64,000 nt of DNA. It comes from Mesobacillus subterraneus. Its GTDB lineage: Bacteria > Bacillota > Bacilli > Bacillales > Cytobacillaceae. The DNA is taken from positions 2,294,001 through 2,358,000 of the forward strand of contig NZ_CP129019.1 of NCBI RefSeq assembly GCF_020524355.2, written 5' to 3'. Below the pieces are notes generated by a model that made no database searches, was not told where the DNA came from, and worked only from the letters and a program-made list of their open reading frames with translations. A program made the translations under genes and the position numbers. Position 1 is the first letter of the stretch, and every line of letters starts with the position of its first letter. This document shows, piece by piece, positions 1 through 11,658 of this stretch.

Positions 1-47
1 CTAAGGAATCCTGCTCCCATAGCAATGAATATATTTATATCTGTCAT
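1..47 (-). CDS. ccdA: CcdA, cytochrome c biogenesis membrane protein (N-terminal fragment)
   Basis: Only the first 15 codons lie in the window; the gene runs off the left edge. The peptide MTDINIFIAMGAGFL matches the start of Bacillus CcdA, which passes electrons from cytosolic thioredoxin across the membrane for cytochrome c maturation and spore development. A GGGGATGG ribosome site lies 5 nt before the ATG. In B. subtilis ccdA follows tkt, yneF and ynzD, and the same neighbours are present here at larger spacing. The call rests on a short match plus this synteny. Confidence 0.7.
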   Translation of the reverse strand, partial: MTDINIFIAMGAGFL

Positions 48-224
48 AATTCCATCCCCAGTCCATATTCGTTAGTCCCATTCTAACAAAACCATTTACT
101 ATTAATATAGTTTAACTGTGAACAATTTATTAATTTCTATAAAAAAGGTGTTTACCTTCTTAAAAACTGGGTAATACACAACGGTGTATATTTTTTACAG
201 GAAAATTTCTTACAAATGTTTCTT

Positions 225-253
225 TTGAAATTTGGCAGTATATGCTATATACT
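225..253 (+). promoter_or_regulatory. Sigma-A-type promoter of the Spo0E-like gene
   Basis: TTGAAA (225-230), 17-nt spacer, TATACT (248-253), about 95 nt upstream of the start codon. It is close to consensus and correctly oriented; the start site is inferred. Confidence 0.55.
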
Positions 254-348
254 AATATAGCACTTGTAATAATTTCTATATTTATAACGATTTTACATAA
301 AGTTTATGCTCATACTGCTGAGAGATAAAATTAGAAAGGATTTTCACA

Positions 349-519
349 TTGTCTAAAGAGCAACTGATTTCCCTCATTGAAAAGAAACGCGAAGAGCTGA
401 TCCAAATCGCATCGAAGAACGTCCTCAATTCTAAAATTGCCATTCATTACAGCCAGGAACTTGATGAGCTGTTAAATGAATATAATCGCGTATACATTAA
501 AAAGATAGCAGCCCATTAA
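349..519 (+). CDS. Spo0E-family aspartyl-phosphate phosphatase (YnzD-like)
   Basis: A 56-residue protein starting at TTG, with the ribosome site AGAAAGGA 9 nt upstream. It carries the family signature SQELDELLNEY near residues 35-45. Spo0E-like proteins are small two-helix phosphatases that remove phosphate from Spo0A~P and so delay sporulation. Its place between the tkt/yneF block and ccdA matches ynzD of B. subtilis. The length is usual for the family. It has its own promoter upstream and a rho-independent terminator immediately after the stop. Confidence 0.85.
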   Translation: MSKEQLISLIEKKREELIQIASKNVLNSKIAIHYSQELDELLNEYNRVYIKKIAAH

Positions 520-560
520 AAACAGCTAAACGCCATAAGCGATATAGCTGTTTTATTTTT
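519..560 (+). terminator. Rho-independent terminator after the Spo0E-like gene
   Basis: AAAACAGCTA (519-528) pairs with TAGCTGTTTT (545-554), followed by a T-rich run. The stem begins within the stop codon region. Confidence 0.8.
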
Positions 561-741
561 ATCCATTTTGCATGATTTTTCCTGTTCATTATATTGGATG
601 GCACTTTCGTAAAATAGGTTCTCATAAAATAGGTTTCCTACACTGTATAACTGCCTTGATGAGCTCTTTATTTCCAGTCATACGATAAGAGTTGCCATTT
701 TAAGATTATTCATAGGTTAGTATTACATTTTGCCATTATTG

Positions 742-773
742 TTAAAAATGGCGATTACCTTTTCGTAATCGCC
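742..773 (-). terminator. Terminator of the yheI-yheH operon
   Basis: Perfect 9-bp stem GGCGATTAC/GTAATCGCC (750-758 with 765-773). Read on the minus strand it is followed by ATTTTTAAC. It lies 20 nt past the yheH stop. The 520-793 gap holds nothing else recognisable. Confidence 0.85.
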
Positions 774-793
774 TTTTTGTATAATATGATTAT

Positions 794-2587
794 TTATCCA
801 ACCACATCTTCCAATCGTTCTACTGAACCATTTTGCAGAAGATACATCTTATGGTAAAGTCCCTGTTGAGCTAGCAGTTCTTGATGTGTTCCTTTTTCCA
901 CTATTTCTCCATGATGAAGGACGACAATCTGGTCTGCATCCTGAATGGTGGAAAGCCTATGGGCAATGGCAATCGTTGTCCTGCCTTTACGCATTTTGGC
1001 GAGTGCCGTCTGGATGGCCTCTTCGGTTTCCGTATCGATATTTGCAGTCGCTTCATCCAGCACAAGAATTTTTGGATTAGACGCAATCGTCCTTGCGAAT
1101 GCAATCAGCTGCCTCTGTCCGCTGGAAAAAGTGGAGCCTCGCTCCGTCACCTTTTGTGTGTAGCCATCCTCCAGTTTTTCAATGAAAGAATCTGCCTGGA
1201 CAAATTCCGCCGCCCTCCTAATATCCTCTTCATTCAAATCGCTATTATGGAGCCTGATATTATCACCGATTGTTCCGTAGAACAAGAACGGATCCTGAAG
1301 CACGAGCCCCATTTTATCGCGCAGCTCTTTTACCGGATAATTCTTTATCGAATGATTATCAATTTGAATATCTCCGCGTTCAAACTCATAGAAACGCATC
1401 AACAGGTTGATGATCGAGCTTTTCCCGCTACCGGTATGGCTGACAAAGGCAAGAGTTTCCCCTGGATTCACAGTGAAACTGATATTTTTCAAAACATCCC
1501 TTTTACCATCATAGGAAAAACTGACATTCTTGAATTCTATTTTTCCTTCATTGATTCCCTGAGCTGCCAACCCAGTCTGGCCCGGAGCTAGCTCTGTTTC
1601 ATCAAGGAGTTTGAAAACACGTGAGGCAGCAACAATCGCCTGCTGGTACATGGAAAGCCGCATCATCATATTGTTCACCGGCTCGAAAAAGCGATCCAGG
1701 TAATTGATGAATGCATACAGAACCCCAATCTCAATTGGACTGTCAAAAGAAGTAATCCCAAAAAAGCTGAGTACGATGATTAACGCTAAAATATAGACAA
1801 GATCAACGGCCGGACGCAACAGCAGCCCATCTGCCTTAATGTTTTTCATTCCCGCTTCAAAGTGTTTATCGTTAATTTCACCGAATTCCCTTTTCAACCT
1901 TTCTTCTTGGCGGAACATCTGGATGATCGACATACCCTGGAGTGATTCGCTGAGTTTCGCATTCAACTGGCTCAGGCGTTCACGCATATCCTGGTAAAAC
2001 TTTGAGCTCAGCTTTCGGTACAGGCTCATGATGAACACTATGAACGGCAAAATCATCATTGTGAACAAAGCCAGCTTCACATTGAGGACGAACATTGCGA
2101 CAAAGATACCGAACAGGAGGAACCCGCTTTGGATAAAAGTCGCAATGACGCTGACGAACATATCCTTGATCGCCTCGGTATCATTCGTAACCCTTGATAC
2201 AAGTGAACCAGCAGGTGTTTTATCAAAATATTTCAAACCAAGCTGCTGCACCTTTGTAAAGACGTCTATCCTCATCTGCTGGATGATTTTAAGGGCGATC
2301 TCCTGGAATTTCAGAAGTTGAAAGTACGAGACGAGCACATTGAGGATCTGGATGCCAATATAAGCAGCACCGAGCAGCAATAATGGCTCAAAAGGCATAT
2401 ATCCTTCCCTCAAGTAATCATCGATGAAGATTTTCACTAAAATCGGTCCAAGCACATCCCCAACAGTGGCGAGCAGCAGGAATCCAAATGCGACGAATAT
2501 CATTTTTAAATGCGGCTTTGCATAAGCTAGAAGCCTGAACAGCACAGACCGCTGCTCTTTAGCGTTTAGTACAGGCGTTTTTTCCAT
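794..2587 (-). CDS. yheH: Heterodimeric ABC exporter subunit YheH (BmrD-like)
   Basis: A 597-residue type IV ABC exporter half: six membrane helices in the N-terminal ~310 residues, then a nucleotide-binding domain. Walker A is HTGSGKSS, Walker B ends ILVLDEATANID with the catalytic Glu, and the signature loop is the degenerate FSSGQ instead of LSGGQ. With YheI it should form an asymmetric multidrug exporter in the cytoplasmic membrane. The canonical ATP site would combine this Walker B with the partner's LSGGQ. It lies 3 nt downstream of yheI, so the two are co-transcribed. It is shorter than B. subtilis BmrD, a family member of about 670 residues. Confidence 0.9.
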   Translation of the reverse strand: MEKTPVLNAKEQRSVLFRLLAYAKPHLKMIFVAFGFLLLATVGDVLGPILVKIFIDDYLREGYMPFEPLLLLGAAYIGIQILNVLVSYFQLLKFQEIALKIIQQMRIDVFTKVQQLGLKYFDKTPAGSLVSRVTNDTEAIKDMFVSVIATFIQSGFLLFGIFVAMFVLNVKLALFTMMILPFIVFIMSLYRKLSSKFYQDMRERLSQLNAKLSESLQGMSIIQMFRQEERLKREFGEINDKHFEAGMKNIKADGLLLRPAVDLVYILALIIVLSFFGITSFDSPIEIGVLYAFINYLDRFFEPVNNMMMRLSMYQQAIVAASRVFKLLDETELAPGQTGLAAQGINEGKIEFKNVSFSYDGKRDVLKNISFTVNPGETLAFVSHTGSGKSSIINLLMRFYEFERGDIQIDNHSIKNYPVKELRDKMGLVLQDPFLFYGTIGDNIRLHNSDLNEEDIRRAAEFVQADSFIEKLEDGYTQKVTERGSTFSSGQRQLIAFARTIASNPKILVLDEATANIDTETEEAIQTALAKMRKGRTTIAIAHRLSTIQDADQIVVLHHGEIVEKGTHQELLAQQGLYHKMYLLQNGSVERLEDVVG

Positions 2588-2590
2588 TGG

Positions 2591-4339
2591 TCACCCTCCC
2601 TGCTCGACAAGCTCTTCTAACTGCTGCCTTAAAAACATATCCTTGTACCAGCCATCGTTCTCCATCAGTTGGTCGTGGGTTCCACGCTCTGCAATCTTTC
2701 CATCTTCCAGGACAACAATCAGGTCAGCGTGGTGGATGGCACTTAAGCGGTGTGCAGTGATAATTGTAGTCTTGTCTTTTCGATTTTCTTTCAGTGCTGA
2801 TAAAATTTGTTCTTCGGTCTTCGCGTCTACCGCAGACAACGAATCATCAAGGATAAGGATCTCAGGATTCATCACCAATGCGCGGGCAATCGAAATTCTC
2901 TGCTTTTGACCGCCTGAGAGTGAAACTCCACGCTCCCCGACAACGGTTTGATAGCCATCGGTAAATTCAAGAATATCATCATGTATATTCGCCACTCTAG
3001 CTGAATTATAGATGACCTCCTTATCGACAGTCGGGTCGGCAAAAGCAATGTTCTCCTGGACAGTTGCGGAAAAAAGGAAATGATCTTGTGGTACGTATCC
3101 AATTGCCTGTCTCAATCGACCCATCATATAGTCCTGGATGTTCCTGCTTTCAAGATTGATGCTCCCCTCCGAAAGGTCAAATTCCCGGATCAGCAGCTTT
3201 AATAGCGTCGTTTTACCAGCTCCAGTTTTTCCGACGATTCCTAGCGTCTGACCTTTGCCAAGATTAAATTTAATATCCTTTAAAATTGGTTCTTGATCAC
3301 CAGGATAGGTAAATGACTCAATGTCATATGTAAGATCGCCCTTAGGAACCATATCCAGCGCATCCGGTTTGTCCTGGATGTCTATTTTCTCATCGAGCAA
3401 GGCTGAAACACGGTCATATGACGCCCTTCCACGTTCAACAATATTGAAAAACCAGCCGAAAGCAAGCATCGGCCAAACCAACAAGCCAAGATAGGAAGTG
3501 AAAGACACCAGCTGTCCTATTGTCAGTTCACCGTTCAATACATACCTTGCCCCAAAAGCAATCGACAAGAAGAATGATATGCCAACAATGATCGAAATCG
3601 TTGGGTCGAATAAAGCGTCAACTTTCGCGACAGAAATGTTCTTTTTCACAACATCTTCAGACTGTTTACGAAAATCCTCAATATCTTCTTTTTCCTGGCC
3701 GAATGTTTTAATGACCTTAATTCCAGTGATACTTTCCTGTGTCTTGTCATTTAAATCAGAAAAAGCTTCCTGTGCCTTATGGAATCTTTTATGAAGCATT
3801 GTACCGTACCAGCTAGTCAATAGTGCCATGAATGGCATAGGAATCAAAGCGATCAAGGTCAGCTTCCAGCTGATTGTCGCTGCCATCGCGATGATGACAA
3901 AACCTCCGGTTGATACAGAATCAACAAACGTCAGTACGCCGGCTCCTGCTGTTTGCTGGATCGCTGAAAGGTCATTAGTCGCATGAGCCATCAAATCCCC
4001 TGTCCTTCTTTTCTGGTAAAAAGACTGCGACATACTAGTAAAATGACTATACAGCCGATTCCTTAATAATCGGGACAGCTTTACCGCAGAACCAAAAATC
4101 ATGATACGCCAAAAGTAGCGAAGTGAGTACATCGCCAATCCAGTAGCTGCTAACACCACAATCCACTTTCCAAGCTTTCCAGCCGTAAGCGTGCCATTGG
4201 TAATTTCATCTACGATTATTCCAATGACGCGCGGCGGTACAAGCTGAAGAAACGCCACAAATAACAGTAAAGAAATACCTGTCAAATAAGCCTTTTTCTC
4301 TGACTTGAAATACCATAATAAATCTTTGAATACGCTCAT
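2591..4339 (-). CDS. yheI: Heterodimeric ABC exporter subunit YheI (BmrC-like)
   Basis: About 582 residues: six membrane helices, then a nucleotide-binding domain with Walker A GKTGAGKTT, an intact LSGGQKQ signature and Walker B ILILDDSLSAVD. Asp replaces the catalytic Glu, which marks the degenerate ATP site of heterodimeric exporters such as BmrC/BmrD. I chose the ATG at 4339, preceded by GGGGG, over a TTG eight codons upstream. It is the first gene of the pair. In B. subtilis bmrCD is induced by ribosome-targeting drugs through a leader ORF; no such leader was recognised here. Confidence 0.9.
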   Translation of the reverse strand: MSVFKDLLWYFKSEKKAYLTGISLLLFVAFLQLVPPRVIGIIVDEITNGTLTAGKLGKWIVVLAATGLAMYSLRYFWRIMIFGSAVKLSRLLRNRLYSHFTSMSQSFYQKRRTGDLMAHATNDLSAIQQTAGAGVLTFVDSVSTGGFVIIAMAATISWKLTLIALIPMPFMALLTSWYGTMLHKRFHKAQEAFSDLNDKTQESITGIKVIKTFGQEKEDIEDFRKQSEDVVKKNISVAKVDALFDPTISIIVGISFFLSIAFGARYVLNGELTIGQLVSFTSYLGLLVWPMLAFGWFFNIVERGRASYDRVSALLDEKIDIQDKPDALDMVPKGDLTYDIESFTYPGDQEPILKDIKFNLGKGQTLGIVGKTGAGKTTLLKLLIREFDLSEGSINLESRNIQDYMMGRLRQAIGYVPQDHFLFSATVQENIAFADPTVDKEVIYNSARVANIHDDILEFTDGYQTVVGERGVSLSGGQKQRISIARALVMNPEILILDDSLSAVDAKTEEQILSALKENRKDKTTIITAHRLSAIHHADLIVVLEDGKIAERGTHDQLMENDGWYKDMFLRQQLEELVEQGG

Positions 4340-4507
4340 ATGTATATCCCCCAAACCCCTCAAATGCTTAAATAGTTTATCAAATATTTGTAAAATGGGG
4401 AAGATTTATTCTTTTAAAAATATGGAGCAAATAATTGGGCAAACAAATTATAAACGAATATTTAGGTTCTAATTTAATAATTTGTTCGGTTTTTCAGTAT
4501 AATATAT

Positions 4508-4535
4508 TTGTATACAATTAGAATAATGATATAAT
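4508..4535 (+). promoter_or_regulatory. Promoter of the xpt-pbuX transcript
   Basis: TTGTAT (4508-4513), 16-nt spacer, TATAAT (4530-4535). The expected start near 4542 lies just before the aptamer. The rest of the 4340-4554 gap is AT-rich and shows nothing else clear. Confidence 0.6.
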
Positions 4536-4554
4536 ATCAATAAATTAACAGATT

Positions 4555-4625
4555 CACTCATATAATCGCAGGGATATGGCCTGCAAGTTTCTACCGGATT
4601 ACCGTAAATGATCCGACTATGAGTG
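4555..4625 (+). promoter_or_regulatory. Purine (guanine-type) riboswitch aptamer
   Basis: P1 pairs CACTCAT (4555-4561) with ATGAGTG (4619-4625). P2 is GCAGG/CCTGC and P3 is CCGGAT/ATCCG. The joining segments TATAATCG, GTTTCTACC and CCGACTATG match the family. The cytosine in GACTAT is the specificity base of guanine rather than adenine aptamers. It sits upstream of xpt-pbuX, the classic guanine/xanthine-controlled operon. Confidence 0.97.
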
Positions 4626-4740
4626 AGCAATGCAGGGGTCCAACTCAGCCTCTATTTGCCCGCAGCTTATATTAGCTCAAGGCCATTGCTTCACTCATTT
4701 TATGATGTGAATGCAAGGCTTTGGGCTTTTTTGTACTTTA
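4626..4740 (+). terminator. Riboswitch expression platform with terminator/antiterminator
   Basis: Antiterminator: GAGTGAGCAATG (4621-4632, including the 3' P1 strand) can pair with CATTGCTTCACTC (4684-4696). Terminator: the 4681-4694 segment pairs with GTGAATGCAAGGC (4707-4719), followed by a T run at 4727-4732. The two folds compete for 4684-4694, so bound guanine should terminate transcription. Confidence 0.8.
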
Positions 4741-4741
4741 A

Positions 4742-6683
<1,942 letters not shown>

Positions 6684-6698
6684 ATTCATTCATAGTTG

Positions 6699-6738
6699 AG
6701 GGCACCGGAGGAATTCCGGTGCCCTTCTATTGTTTTTA
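6699..6738 (+). terminator. Terminator of xpt-pbuX
   Basis: AGGGCACCGG (6699-6708) pairs perfectly with CCGGTGCCCT (6716-6725), followed by TCTATTGTTTTT. Confidence 0.9.
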
Positions 6739-6820
6739 AATATAGTTGGCTTATTGAGGACCTGATCTCCCAAAAATTTGTTTTTTCAAGACACCAGTAT
6801 GCGTTATTCGTTACCCATCC

Positions 6821-7127
6821 TCCTAATATCTGGTTTTCAGGATGCCAATCGGCTTTGTTAGTTGCCTGTTTCTCCTAATTTCTGGTTTTCCAGGATGTCA
6901 ATCGGCTTTGTTAGTTATCTATTTCTCCTAATATCTGGTTTTCCAGTATACTAATCGGCTTCATTGGTTAGTCATTTCTCCTAATTTCTGGTTTCAAAGG
7001 TTGCCAACCGGCTTCATTGGTTACTCATTTCTCCTAATATCTGGTTTCCTAGGATACCAACCGGCTTTATTGGTTACCTGTTTCTCCTAATATCTGGTTT
7101 TCTAGAGAACCAATCAGCTAAAGTCTT
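6821..7127. repeat. Tandem array of about six 53-bp intergenic repeats
   Basis: Units begin with TCCTAATWTCTGG at 6821, 6873, 6926, 6979, 7032 and 7085, a period of 52-53 bp; the last is cut off by the mccB stop. Each unit holds a short ACCAA...TTGGT-type inverted repeat around CGGCTT. Units are imperfect copies (roughly 80 percent alike by eye). No open reading frame or direct-repeat/unique-spacer pattern is present. The array fills the gap between the pbuX terminator and mccB. Confidence 0.85.
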
Positions 7128-8261
<1,134 letters not shown>

Positions 8262-9185
8262 TCAAATTCCCCCCTCGTAGATTCTTTTGCTTAAATAACG
8301 CTCACTTCCGTCTGGAAAGACTGTAACAATGTTTGTGCCAGGAGGGGCTTTTCGTGCCTCTTGTAAAGCTGCTTGAAGAGCTGCACCAGATGAGCTTGCA
8401 GCAAGGATTCCCTCTTTAGCCGCGAGTTCTTTCACGGTGTCAAATGCATCATTATCGTAAATAGTATAGATTTCATCAAATAAAGCAGAGTCCATATATG
8501 GCGGAAGAAATTCCATTCCGATTCCTTCTGTTTTATGGGGACCAGACTCGCCTCCTTTTAGAATCGATCCTTCCGGTTCAACAATGACGGTCTTTATCAT
8601 TGGATTTTTTTCTTTTAAAAATTTCGCTGTCCCCATGAATGTTCCACCAGTACCGGCACCAGCTACGAAAATATCAATCTCACCATTTACGTCTTGCCAA
8701 ATCTCAGGTCCCAGTGTCTTATAATATGTTTCCGGATTTGACGGATTGGAAAATTGGGATGGTGAGTAAGAATTCGGGATTTCTTTCAGCAATTGTTCTG
8801 TTTTGCGGATAGCTCCAGCCATCCCTTCCGAAGTAGGTGTATGGATGATATTTGCTCCGAGAGCCTTCATCACCGTCTGTTTTTCGATGCTGAATTTTTC
8901 AGGCACCACAAAGACAACATCAATTCCTTTGTTGATCGCCGCCAACGCCAGACCGATTCCCGTATTTCCTGCTGTTGGCTCGATTAGTGTACCGCCTTTG
9001 ACCAGTTTGCCTGTACGGAAAGCCTCGTCGATCAACTCTAATCCCAGTCGGTCTTTAATGCTGCCTCCTGGATTTAAGTATTCCAGCTTTGCAAATAAAC
9101 GAACCTCGCTAGGAATATGGAATTGGGTAAGTTCAACCATGGGTGTACGTCCAATTATTTCATGGATATTGCGGTAAACCGTCAT
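8262..9185 (-). CDS. mccA: O-acetylserine-dependent cystathionine beta-synthase MccA
   Basis: A 307-residue PLP enzyme of the cysteine synthase/CBS family. The PLP lysine lies in GGSIKDRLG near residue 43, and the phosphate-binding TAGNTGIG and the GTGGT loop are present. In B. subtilis MccA joins homocysteine to O-acetylserine to give cystathionine, which MccB then cleaves. Gene order with mtnN, luxS and mccB supports this role rather than a housekeeping CysK. Confidence 0.9.
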   Translation of the reverse strand: MTVYRNIHEIIGRTPMVELTQFHIPSEVRLFAKLEYLNPGGSIKDRLGLELIDEAFRTGKLVKGGTLIEPTAGNTGIGLALAAINKGIDVVFVVPEKFSIEKQTVMKALGANIIHTPTSEGMAGAIRKTEQLLKEIPNSYSPSQFSNPSNPETYYKTLGPEIWQDVNGEIDIFVAGAGTGGTFMGTAKFLKEKNPMIKTVIVEPEGSILKGGESGPHKTEGIGMEFLPPYMDSALFDEIYTIYDNDAFDTVKELAAKEGILAASSSGAALQAALQEARKAPPGTNIVTVFPDGSERYLSKRIYEGGI

Positions 9186-9200
9186 TGCATTTAACTCTCC

Positions 9201-9668
9201 TTATTCAGCAAAGACCTGGCGCCACTCATCTTTTTTTGCCAGCATTTTTGCTGCAATTTCTTTTGCTCCCTCAAGGCTGTGGCTAGCAGCCCATCCGCAC
9301 TGAATTTCATTGCAGGCAGGAACCTCATCTGCCTCAAGCACATCATTCAGAGTTTTTTCTAACACTTCAAGAATATTGTCGTAATCAACATGGTTGATCA
9401 CCGAAAGATAAAACCCAGTCTGGCAGCCCATTGGACTAATATCTACGACACTGGCATGATGATTACGAATATTTTCCGCCATGAGATGCTCAAGAGAGTG
9501 AAGTCCAGGCATTTTCATATGTTCCTTGTTCGGCTGGCAGAATCGGATATCATATTTATGAATGACATCGCCACTTGCGCCTTGTGTAGTTCCTGCCAAT
9601 CGGATATATGGAGCGGCCACTTTTGTATGATCTAAATTAAAGCTTTCAACATTCATTTTCTTTACCAT
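9201..9668 (-). CDS. luxS: S-ribosylhomocysteine lyase LuxS
   Basis: Cleaves S-ribosylhomocysteine to homocysteine and DPD, the autoinducer-2 precursor. The 155-residue protein has the metal-binding HSLEH motif near residue 57 and the downstream catalytic Cys region [10 protein letters not shown]. The start ATG overlaps the mtnN stop by one base. AAAGGAG lies 11 nt upstream. In B. subtilis luxS is elsewhere; here it completes the SAH-to-homocysteine step between mtnN and mccA. Confidence 0.96.
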   Translation of the reverse strand: MVKKMNVESFNLDHTKVAAPYIRLAGTTQGASGDVIHKYDIRFCQPNKEHMKMPGLHSLEHLMAENIRNHHASVVDISPMGCQTGFYLSVINHVDYDNILEVLEKTLNDVLEADEVPACNEIQCGWAASHSLEGAKEIAAKMLAKKDEWRQVFAE

Positions 9669-10366
9669 TATTTCTTCAGCTCCTTTAACATTAGTAAAAT
9701 CAATTCTGCGGAATTTTTAGCGGCGGTTTCAAGAAATTGATCAAACGAAATATTTGAATCTTTCCCTGCAATATCGGAAAGCGACCTAATAACAACAAAT
9801 GGGACTTCAAATTGATGAGCTACCTGGGCAATTGCTGCCGCTTCCATTTCAGCTGCGTACAAATTTGGCATCTTGGATCTGATGAACTCTACCCTCTCAG
9901 GGTCATTCATGAAGGCATCCCCTGAAGCAATCAAGCCTTTAACAATTTGAATGCCATCAATTTTTTCAGCACTCCGTTTCGCGACTGTGACAAGCTTCTC
10001 ATCTGGGGCGAAGTAAGCAGGCATCCTTGGCACCTGACCATATTCGTATCCAAAAATCGTGACATCAACATCGTGATGCCTTACTTCTGTTGAGATGACG
10101 ACATCACCGACGTTTAGGTTTTTGTGAAAACCGCCGGCAGAACCAGTATTGATGATGACATCTGGTTGGAATTTATCAATAAGGATCGCTGTCCCCATTG
10201 CCGCATTTACTTTCCCGATTCCTGACTTCAGCAGGACTACTTGCAAGCTATCAATCTCTCCTAGATAAAATGCACTTCCAGCAAGATACGTATCTTCCCG
10301 GTCTTTGAGTTTGCTGCGAAGTAAATCTACTTCTTCATCCATTGCACCGATAATCCCAACTCTCAT
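9668..10366 (-). CDS. mtnN: 5'-methylthioadenosine/S-adenosylhomocysteine nucleosidase
   Basis: Hydrolyses MTA and SAH to adenine and the thioribose product; the S-ribosylhomocysteine goes to LuxS. The 232-residue protein starts [13 protein letters not shown], typical of the family. It has the substrate-binding segment [14 protein letters not shown] and the catalytic Asp in RSLSDIAG near the C-terminus. It lies 30 nt after yrrT and overlaps luxS by one base. Confidence 0.96.
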   Translation of the reverse strand: MRVGIIGAMDEEVDLLRSKLKDREDTYLAGSAFYLGEIDSLQVVLLKSGIGKVNAAMGTAILIDKFQPDVIINTGSAGGFHKNLNVGDVVISTEVRHHDVDVTIFGYEYGQVPRMPAYFAPDEKLVTVAKRSAEKIDGIQIVKGLIASGDAFMNDPERVEFIRSKMPNLYAAEMEAAAIAQVAHQFEVPFVVIRSLSDIAGKDSNISFDQFLETAAKNSAELILLMLKELKK

Positions 10367-10396
10367 CGTGCCACTCCCCCCATACTATCTTTAATT

Positions 10397-11038
10397 TTAC
10401 TTTTCTTTCACGGCTTCCATTAGCCAAACATAGGAATTTAACTTTTCAAAATTCACCTGGAAACCATTTATCTCGAAGATCTGCTTTAATATCTCAAGAG
10501 TCGTATAGTACTCGCTCTGCAAATCCTTAAGGAGATTCTCGTATCCTTGTTCCTTTACTATCCTATGCCTTTCATTGCGGTCTCTTTCATTTAAAAAAGC
10601 TGTATCCGCGAATACGATCTTCCCACCAGTATCTAACAATTCACTGTAAAGCTTTATGGCGGTATCCTTTTCATCATCGGTTAAATGATGAAAAGCATAG
10701 GTACTGACAATGGAATCAATTTTTCCATGAAGATTTGGGAATTGAATAAAATCTCCATCGTATAAATCTAGATTCATAAACCGAGCCTTCGTTTTTTCCC
10801 TCATGACTTTTGAAGGCTCCACTCCATATACCTCTCTGCCCAATCCGATTAGTTTTTCGGTAAGATTCCCTGTGCCAACACCAAATTCAAGTACCCTCCC
10901 ATTTGACTTTTGAGCAACTAAATCTAAAATTTCCTCATATTTTTCAAAAACTTCTTTATATTCAACGTCATGCCCAGAAACCGTTTCGTCGTAAAACTCT
11001 GCCCATTCGTCAAATAAGGGGATAAATTCTCTGCCCAA
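10397..11038 (-). CDS. yrrT: SAM-dependent methyltransferase YrrT
   Basis: Class I methyltransferase of about 213 residues with the SAM-binding motif VLEFGVGTGNLTEKL. It is the first gene of the methionine-to-cysteine operon, as in B. subtilis; its substrate is unknown. I chose the TTG at 11038 (MGREFIPLFDEW), preceded by GGGTGA. This matches the family N-terminus, and a longer frame upstream would encode an unlikely Ile-rich leader read from the promoter region. Confidence 0.9.
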   Translation of the reverse strand: MGREFIPLFDEWAEFYDETVSGHDVEYKEVFEKYEEILDLVAQKSNGRVLEFGVGTGNLTEKLIGLGREVYGVEPSKVMREKTKARFMNLDLYDGDFIQFPNLHGKIDSIVSTYAFHHLTDDEKDTAIKLYSELLDTGGKIVFADTAFLNERDRNERHRIVKEQGYENLLKDLQSEYYTTLEILKQIFEINGFQVNFEKLNSYVWLMEAVKEK

Positions 11039-11065
11039 ATGATTCACCCACTTTTTAATTATTAT

Positions 11066-11123
11066 AATTCCTATATGTATAGTATGAATTAAAATATTAT
11101 AGGTCACATATTAGCATACTCAA
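11066..11123 (-). promoter_or_regulatory. yrrT operon promoter with candidate CymR site
   Basis: On the minus strand TTGAGT (11123-11118), 16-nt spacer, TATAAT (11101-11096). Downstream, the segment ACATATAGGAATTATAAT (GGAATT at 11071-11066) resembles the GGAATT half of CymR boxes. This fits cysteine-responsive repression known for this operon in B. subtilis; CymR binding is inferred. Confidence 0.55.
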
Positions 11124-11231
11124 TTTTCTAAATCAATTTATTTTATCGGGATTAAATCCCCTCTATTTTGAAGAAAACAACTCAACAATAGTGTATACTT
11201 ACGATAAACAAAGATATGTCAGGGGGAAAAC

Positions 11232-11588
11232 ATGGGGAAGAGAGTGCTAGTTGCTGAGGATGAAAAAAGAATTAGCCATTTATTAAGGATGTATTTAGAG
11301 AGAGAAGCATTTGATGTGGAAGTTGCGGACAATGGGGATCAAGCTTTGGAGAAAGCATTGCATCATTCCTTTGACGTTATCATCCTGGATATTTTAATGC
11401 CTGGAAGGAATGGTTTCTCAGTGTTGGAGGAACTCAGAAAAACTAAAGACACACCCGTGATCATGCTTTCTGCTAAAGGGGAAGCTCATGACCTTAAACG
11501 AGGAGAAGAACTAGGGGCCAGCGAATACATTTTGAAACCATTTAGCCCAAAGGATGTAGTTTCTAAAATTAAAGGACTTTTAAATTAA
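11232..11588 (+). CDS. Stand-alone response regulator receiver domain protein
   Basis: 118 residues forming a single CheY-like domain: acidic pair DE near residue 10, phosphoacceptor Asp in IILDILMPG (about residue 53), Ser in IMLSAK and the conserved Lys in YILKPFSP. No DNA-binding or other output domain follows. The ribosome site is GGGGG 7 nt before the ATG. Its closest-looking relatives are N-terminal domains of OmpR-type regulators, so it may be a truncated regulator or a true single-domain phospho-relay protein. No kinase gene is nearby. Confidence 0.85.
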   Translation: MGKRVLVAEDEKRISHLLRMYLEREAFDVEVADNGDQALEKALHHSFDVIILDILMPGRNGFSVLEELRKTKDTPVIMLSAKGEAHDLKRGEELGASEYILKPFSPKDVVSKIKGLLN

Positions 11589-11598
11589 ATGCTTCTAT

Positions 11599-11635
11599 CG
11601 GACACTTTTCTCGTTTCCGGTCTTCCGTTTGTCCG
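11599..11635. repeat. Single GGACA...TGTCC hairpin unit
   Basis: CGGACA (11599-11604) pairs with TGTCCG (11630-11635) around a pyrimidine-rich loop. It lies 10 nt after the receiver-protein stop. It resembles the units at 34206-34252 and 59045-59240. Confidence 0.6.
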
Positions 11636-11658
11636 TTAAAGGATAAAATTTTATGAGT

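Noticed and set aside
881..1591. A 236-codon open frame on the plus strand opposite yheH
   Set aside because: It is antisense to conserved nucleotide-binding domain codons, has no ribosome site and resembles no protein. Similar antisense frames (e.g. 53793-54554 and 61625-62038) were rejected for the same reasons.
4555..4625. Adenine-type purine riboswitch
   Set aside because: The specificity base in the three-way junction (GACTAT) is C, which pairs with guanine, and the controlled genes are xpt-pbuX.
6821..7127. Possible CRISPR array
   Set aside because: The whole 53-bp unit repeats, with no constant-repeat/unique-spacer alternation, and no cas genes are present. The same holds for 14973-15172 and 59045-59240.
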